DNA of 64,000 nucleotides from positions 3,316,001 to 3,380,000 of the forward strand of contig NZ_CP045404.1 in NCBI RefSeq assembly GCF_009363715.1. Reading direction: 5' to 3'. The translations under genes were made by a program, and so were the position numbers. Shown in pieces: positions 61,428-64,000 of the stretch (the first letter of the stretch is position 1; each line of letters starts with the position of its first letter). The notes under the pieces were generated by a model. The model made no database searches, was not told the DNA's origin, and saw only the letters and a program-made list of their open reading frames with translations. This DNA comes from Roseovarius sp. THAF9. GTDB lineage: Bacteria; Pseudomonadota; Alphaproteobacteria; Rhodobacterales; Rhodobacteraceae.

Positions 61428-61457
61428 CATGGAATGCCTCAGGGCAGGCATTCCATG
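61428..61457 (-). promoter_or_regulatory. 12-bp perfect stem-loop spanning the glnT-like stop codon
   Basis: CATGGAATGCCT (61428-61439) is exactly inverted as AGGCATTCCATG (61446-61457), with a six-base loop. The stem includes the last codons and the TGA stop of the glutamine-synthetase-like gene. Together with the neighbouring hairpin it forms a folded 3' end that could raise the level of the ligase mRNA over the synthase mRNA. Confidence 0.65.
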
Positions 61458-62917
61458 TACGTGTCCTTGTCCCAATCCGTCACGGTGGACATGAACCGGG
61501 CATATTCGTCGTGCTTGTACTCGTCGAACAGGCGGTACATCTCGCCGGGCATCCCGCGCTGCACCACTTCGTCCTTCTTCAGGAAGTCCAGCGCCTCGCC
61601 AAGCGACATGGGCAGCTTCTTCACTTCCTTGCCGGCCTCGATCGCGGCGTAGATGTTGCGCTCTTCCGGCTCGCCCGGATCCAGCTTGTTGTCGATCCCG
61701 TCGTCCATCGCCGCCAGCAGCGTCGTGCCCATCAGGTACGGGTTCACCATGCTGTCGACCGAACGGTACTCGAACCGCCCCGGCGCCGAAACGCGCAGAC
61801 CCGTGGTGCGGTTCTGGAAACCCCAGTCGGCAAAGACCGGCGCCCAGAAACCCGTGTCCCAAAGACGACGGTAAGAGTTCACCGTCGAACAGCCCACGGC
61901 GGTCAGCGCCTGCAGGTGATGCACCACTCCGCCGATCGCCTCGAGGCCTTCCTTGCCGGGCATCTGCGGGTCGTCGTCATCGGGCATGAACGTGTTCTCG
62001 CCGCCCTTGACGTACATGTAGTTCTCTTTCATCCCCGGCAGATCCTTGGGATCATTGCCGCACTTGACGAACTCGTCCTCGCCGCCCCGCCACAGGCTCA
62101 TGTTGTGGTGACAACCGCTCGCCGACACGCCCATGAACGGCTTGGTCATAAAACAGGCGAAAATGCCGTTCTCGCGCGCCACCTGCGCACAGATCTGGCG
62201 GTAGGTGGTCAGACGGTCCGCGTTGCGCAGCACGTCGTCGAACATCCAGTTCAGCTCCAGCTGGCCGGGCGCGTCCTCGTGGTCGCCCTGGATCATGTCG
62301 AGGCCCATCATGCGGGCGTACTTGATCACCTGCATCGACACCGGGCGCAGGCTCTCGAACTGGTCGATGTGATAGCAATAGGGCTTGGAATAGCCGTCGC
62401 GCGGCTTGCCGTTCTCGTCGAATTTCAGCCACATCATCTCGGGCTCGGTCCCGATCCGCAGGCTCCGGCCATGCTTCTTTTTGAAGTCTTCGTGCATGCG
62501 CCGCAGGTTGCCCCTGCAATCCGAGGTCAGGAATCCACCCGGATTTTCCTTTTCCTCGCGGTTGCGGAACAGCGTGCAATAAAAGCGCCCGATCGTCGGC
62601 GCCCAGGGCAGCTGCATGAAGGTTTCAGGTTCCGGAATGCCCACCAGCTCGGCCGCTTCCGGGCCATAGCCCAGGTACTCGCCCGCGCGGTTGGTGAACA
62701 GGTTCACAGTGGCGCCATAAACCAGCTGAAAGCCCTTCTTCGCGACGGTTTCCCAGTGATCGGCAGGAATGCCCTTGCCCATGATCTTGCCGGTCACCGA
62801 CACGAATTGCAGATAAAGGTACTCGATGCCTTTCGCATCGATCATCTTGCGGACTTCTTTGATTTTCTCGTCGCGCCCGGGGGCCTCGACAAATTTCTCA
62901 AGATCCATTTCAGCCAC
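61439..62917 (-). CDS. Glutamine-synthetase-like ligase (GlnT/GSIII/GmaS group)
   Basis: A 492-residue GS-fold enzyme. It has the GTEPEMMWLKF metal site (about residues 155-165), ELNWMFDDVLRNADR, the nucleotide loop GCHHNMSLW (about 269-277), and the NSYRRL/SAPGRFEYRS block near 346-375. Members make glutamine, gamma-glutamylmethylamide or other gamma-glutamyl amides from glutamate, ATP and an amine. It heads a unit with the split glutamate synthase, like gmaS-mgsABC or glnT-glxBCD, but the N-methylglutamate dehydrogenase genes are absent. It is longer than the roughly 435-470 residues usual for GmaS or GlnT. The GTG start follows GGGAG. Confidence 0.9.
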   Translation of the reverse strand: MAEMDLEKFVEAPGRDEKIKEVRKMIDAKGIEYLYLQFVSVTGKIMGKGIPADHWETVAKKGFQLVYGATVNLFTNRAGEYLGYGPEAAELVGIPEPETFMQLPWAPTIGRFYCTLFRNREEKENPGGFLTSDCRGNLRRMHEDFKKKHGRSLRIGTEPEMMWLKFDENGKPRDGYSKPYCYHIDQFESLRPVSMQVIKYARMMGLDMIQGDHEDAPGQLELNWMFDDVLRNADRLTTYRQICAQVARENGIFACFMTKPFMGVSASGCHHNMSLWRGGEDEFVKCGNDPKDLPGMKENYMYVKGGENTFMPDDDDPQMPGKEGLEAIGGVVHHLQALTAVGCSTVNSYRRLWDTGFWAPVFADWGFQNRTTGLRVSAPGRFEYRSVDSMVNPYLMGTTLLAAMDDGIDNKLDPGEPEERNIYAAIEAGKEVKKLPMSLGEALDFLKKDEVVQRGMPGEMYRLFDEYKHDEYARFMSTVTDWDKDTYMECLP

Positions 62918-63134
62918 GGTCTAGCTCCCTGATGTTGTGCCGCCCTGGTCGGATCGAGGATCGAAGGGCAGCTGGTCTTTTAGGTGGCATGAGCAGACAT
63001 CGCGGTGCCGCCCAGCACCCTCACGATTCCGAGCCTCAATCCAAAAGTCAACCGATTTTGATCCAAACATGCATATTTCGCTGGAAATAGCCGCCATATG
63101 GTATATAATTGGTCTAGTTAACGGAGGAATCACA

Positions 63135-63818
63135 GTGGGTGACGCACAAAGAATGGGCGCGGCGGATATCGCCGGCCTTATCCGGCGCGAAATTTCCAAG
63201 GGCACGCTGCAACAGCATGACCGCCTGCCACCCGAACGGGTGCTGTCCGAGACATACGGCGCCGCTCGCGGCACCGTGCGCAAGGCGCTCATGCAATTGG
63301 AATCCGAAGGTTTTGTCGAGATCCGACCGGGCAGCGGCACCTATGTCATGCACAAGACCGAGACGGCGGCGGCCAGCGCCATCGACAACGCCACGCCGCT
63401 GGAACTGATGGATGCCCGATTCGCGCTCGAGCCGCACAGCTGCCGTCTGTCGGTCCTGCATGGCCGCCACGCCGATTTCGACCGGATGGAAGAGCTTTGC
63501 GACCAGATGGAGGCCAGCCTCGACGACCCCGCCGCGTTTTCCGAGGCCGACACGCAGTTTCACCGCGCCATCGCCGACAGCACCCGCAACGGCCTACTTG
63601 TCTGGATCCTCACCCAGATCGGCAGCGTCCGGGGCCAGGACGACTGGACCCGCATGCGCCGCCTGACGCTGGATGAGCCGACGATCACCACTTACAACAG
63701 GCAACACCGCCAGATCCTCGAGGCGTTGCGCGCCCGCGAACCCGAACGCGCCGCGAACATCATGAAAGAGCATCTTGAAACCGCAAGGCTGTCACTCACG
63801 CGGGCGTCCGAGACATAA
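63135..63818 (+). CDS. GntR-family (FadR/FCD subfamily) regulator divergent from the cluster
   Basis: A 227-residue transcription factor with a winged helix (about 8-75; RLPPERVLSETYGAARGTVRKALM) and an FCD domain (about 85-220; FHRAIADS, RQHRQILEAL, MKEHLETARL with the metal/ligand histidines). GTG 63135 is chosen for the GGAGG seven bases upstream. It diverges from the glnT-like gene across 217 bases and probably controls that unit, giving the cluster two GntR regulators. The AT-rich gap has direct heptamers TGGTATA (63100-63106) and TGGTCTA (63111-63117), 11 bases apart. Confidence 0.88.
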   Translation: MGDAQRMGAADIAGLIRREISKGTLQQHDRLPPERVLSETYGAARGTVRKALMQLESEGFVEIRPGSGTYVMHKTETAAASAIDNATPLELMDARFALEPHSCRLSVLHGRHADFDRMEELCDQMEASLDDPAAFSEADTQFHRAIADSTRNGLLVWILTQIGSVRGQDDWTRMRRLTLDEPTITTYNRQHRQILEALRAREPERAANIMKEHLETARLSLTRASET

Positions 63819-64000
63819 GACCCGCACAACAGCCCCCAAACCTGCCCGCAATCGACACAATTCGGTGACATTGCAGCGAAGGTTCGATTTGAGCCCATAG
63901 CGGTCGCTCGCAATAATCTTAGAAAAGGACACTTCGGGCTGGACGCAGACATTCGCTAAAAGCTATGCCAGCGTCAGCGTCAGCGTTAGATGGATAAGAA

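Noticed and set aside
63969-63986. Three tandem CAGCGT hexamers near the right edge
   Set aside because: Only three short copies at the window end, with no flanking structure; too little to call a repeat array.
1-64000. CRISPR arrays, tRNA or rRNA genes, insertion sequences, prophage genes
   Set aside because: No regularly spaced repeats, tRNA-like cloverleaf, rRNA segments, transposase, integrase or phage structural motifs were recognised in any gap or frame.

Overview
This is a GC-rich, gene-dense window with overlapping stop/start codons throughout. It almost certainly comes from a marine-type Rhodobacteraceae (Roseobacter group, Alphaproteobacteria). The signs are abundant TRAP transporters, an rpoZ-rsh-DUF2062-pdxJ-acpS-lepB-rnc block, a malonate operon of the mat type, MttB-family methyltransferases, and frequent GTG/TTG starts. 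No rRNA, tRNA, CRISPR array, transposase or prophage gene was found.

Layout. (1) 1-6328: malonate module. A GntR regulator diverges from a solute binder and two TRAP permeases, then malonyl-CoA decarboxylase and malonyl-CoA synthetase (cut by the left edge); a TTGTATACAA operator lies in between. (2) 6338-11880: a class III aminotransferase and a TAXI-type TRAP system with a fused permease and a universal stress protein. (3) 11877-21588, minus strand: housekeeping genes (rnc, lepB, acpS, pdxJ, rsh, rpoZ, folK) with several membrane proteins in between; era/recO, which often follow rnc in relatives, are absent. (4) 21744-28425, plus strand: NYN protein, ispH, a paralogous phospholipid cluster (acyltransferase, CdsA-like, small membrane protein, divergent CDP-alcohol transferase), DUF3429, methyltransferase, rnhA, TRIC-type channel. 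(5) 28427-38393: small membrane proteins, fmt, two peptide deformylases (one lacking its catalytic residues), PatB-like lyase, cobL, glutathionyl-hydroquinone reductase-like protein, a chemotaxis receptor, rpmB. (6) 38757-40889: one protein joining a sterol-desaturase/hydroxylase domain to an acyltransferase-3 domain. (7) 41025-47844: rpe, an acyl-CoA ligase/phosphotransferase/thioesterase operon, and copA-cueR behind a textbook MerR-type promoter that probably makes a leaderless copA mRNA.

(8) 47901-63818: the most interesting region, about 15 kb on the minus strand capped by a divergent GntR gene. It encodes a glutamine-synthetase-like ligase, a split glutamate-synthase trio (amidotransferase, GXGXG, FMN domain), an omega-amidase-like nitrilase, two unknown proteins, a second GntR regulator behind a 28-bp nested palindrome, a DapA-like aldolase/lyase, an aldehyde dehydrogenase, a ProC-like reductase, a non-pyrrolysine MttB methyltransferase, a cytochrome P450 and an FAD oxidoreductase. 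I read it as a catabolic pathway for an N-methylated or quaternary amine with built-in nitrogen capture. The substrate and order of reactions cannot be read from sequence. Several strong hairpins, including a twice-repeated REP-like unit with mutually exclusive folds, sit between its genes.
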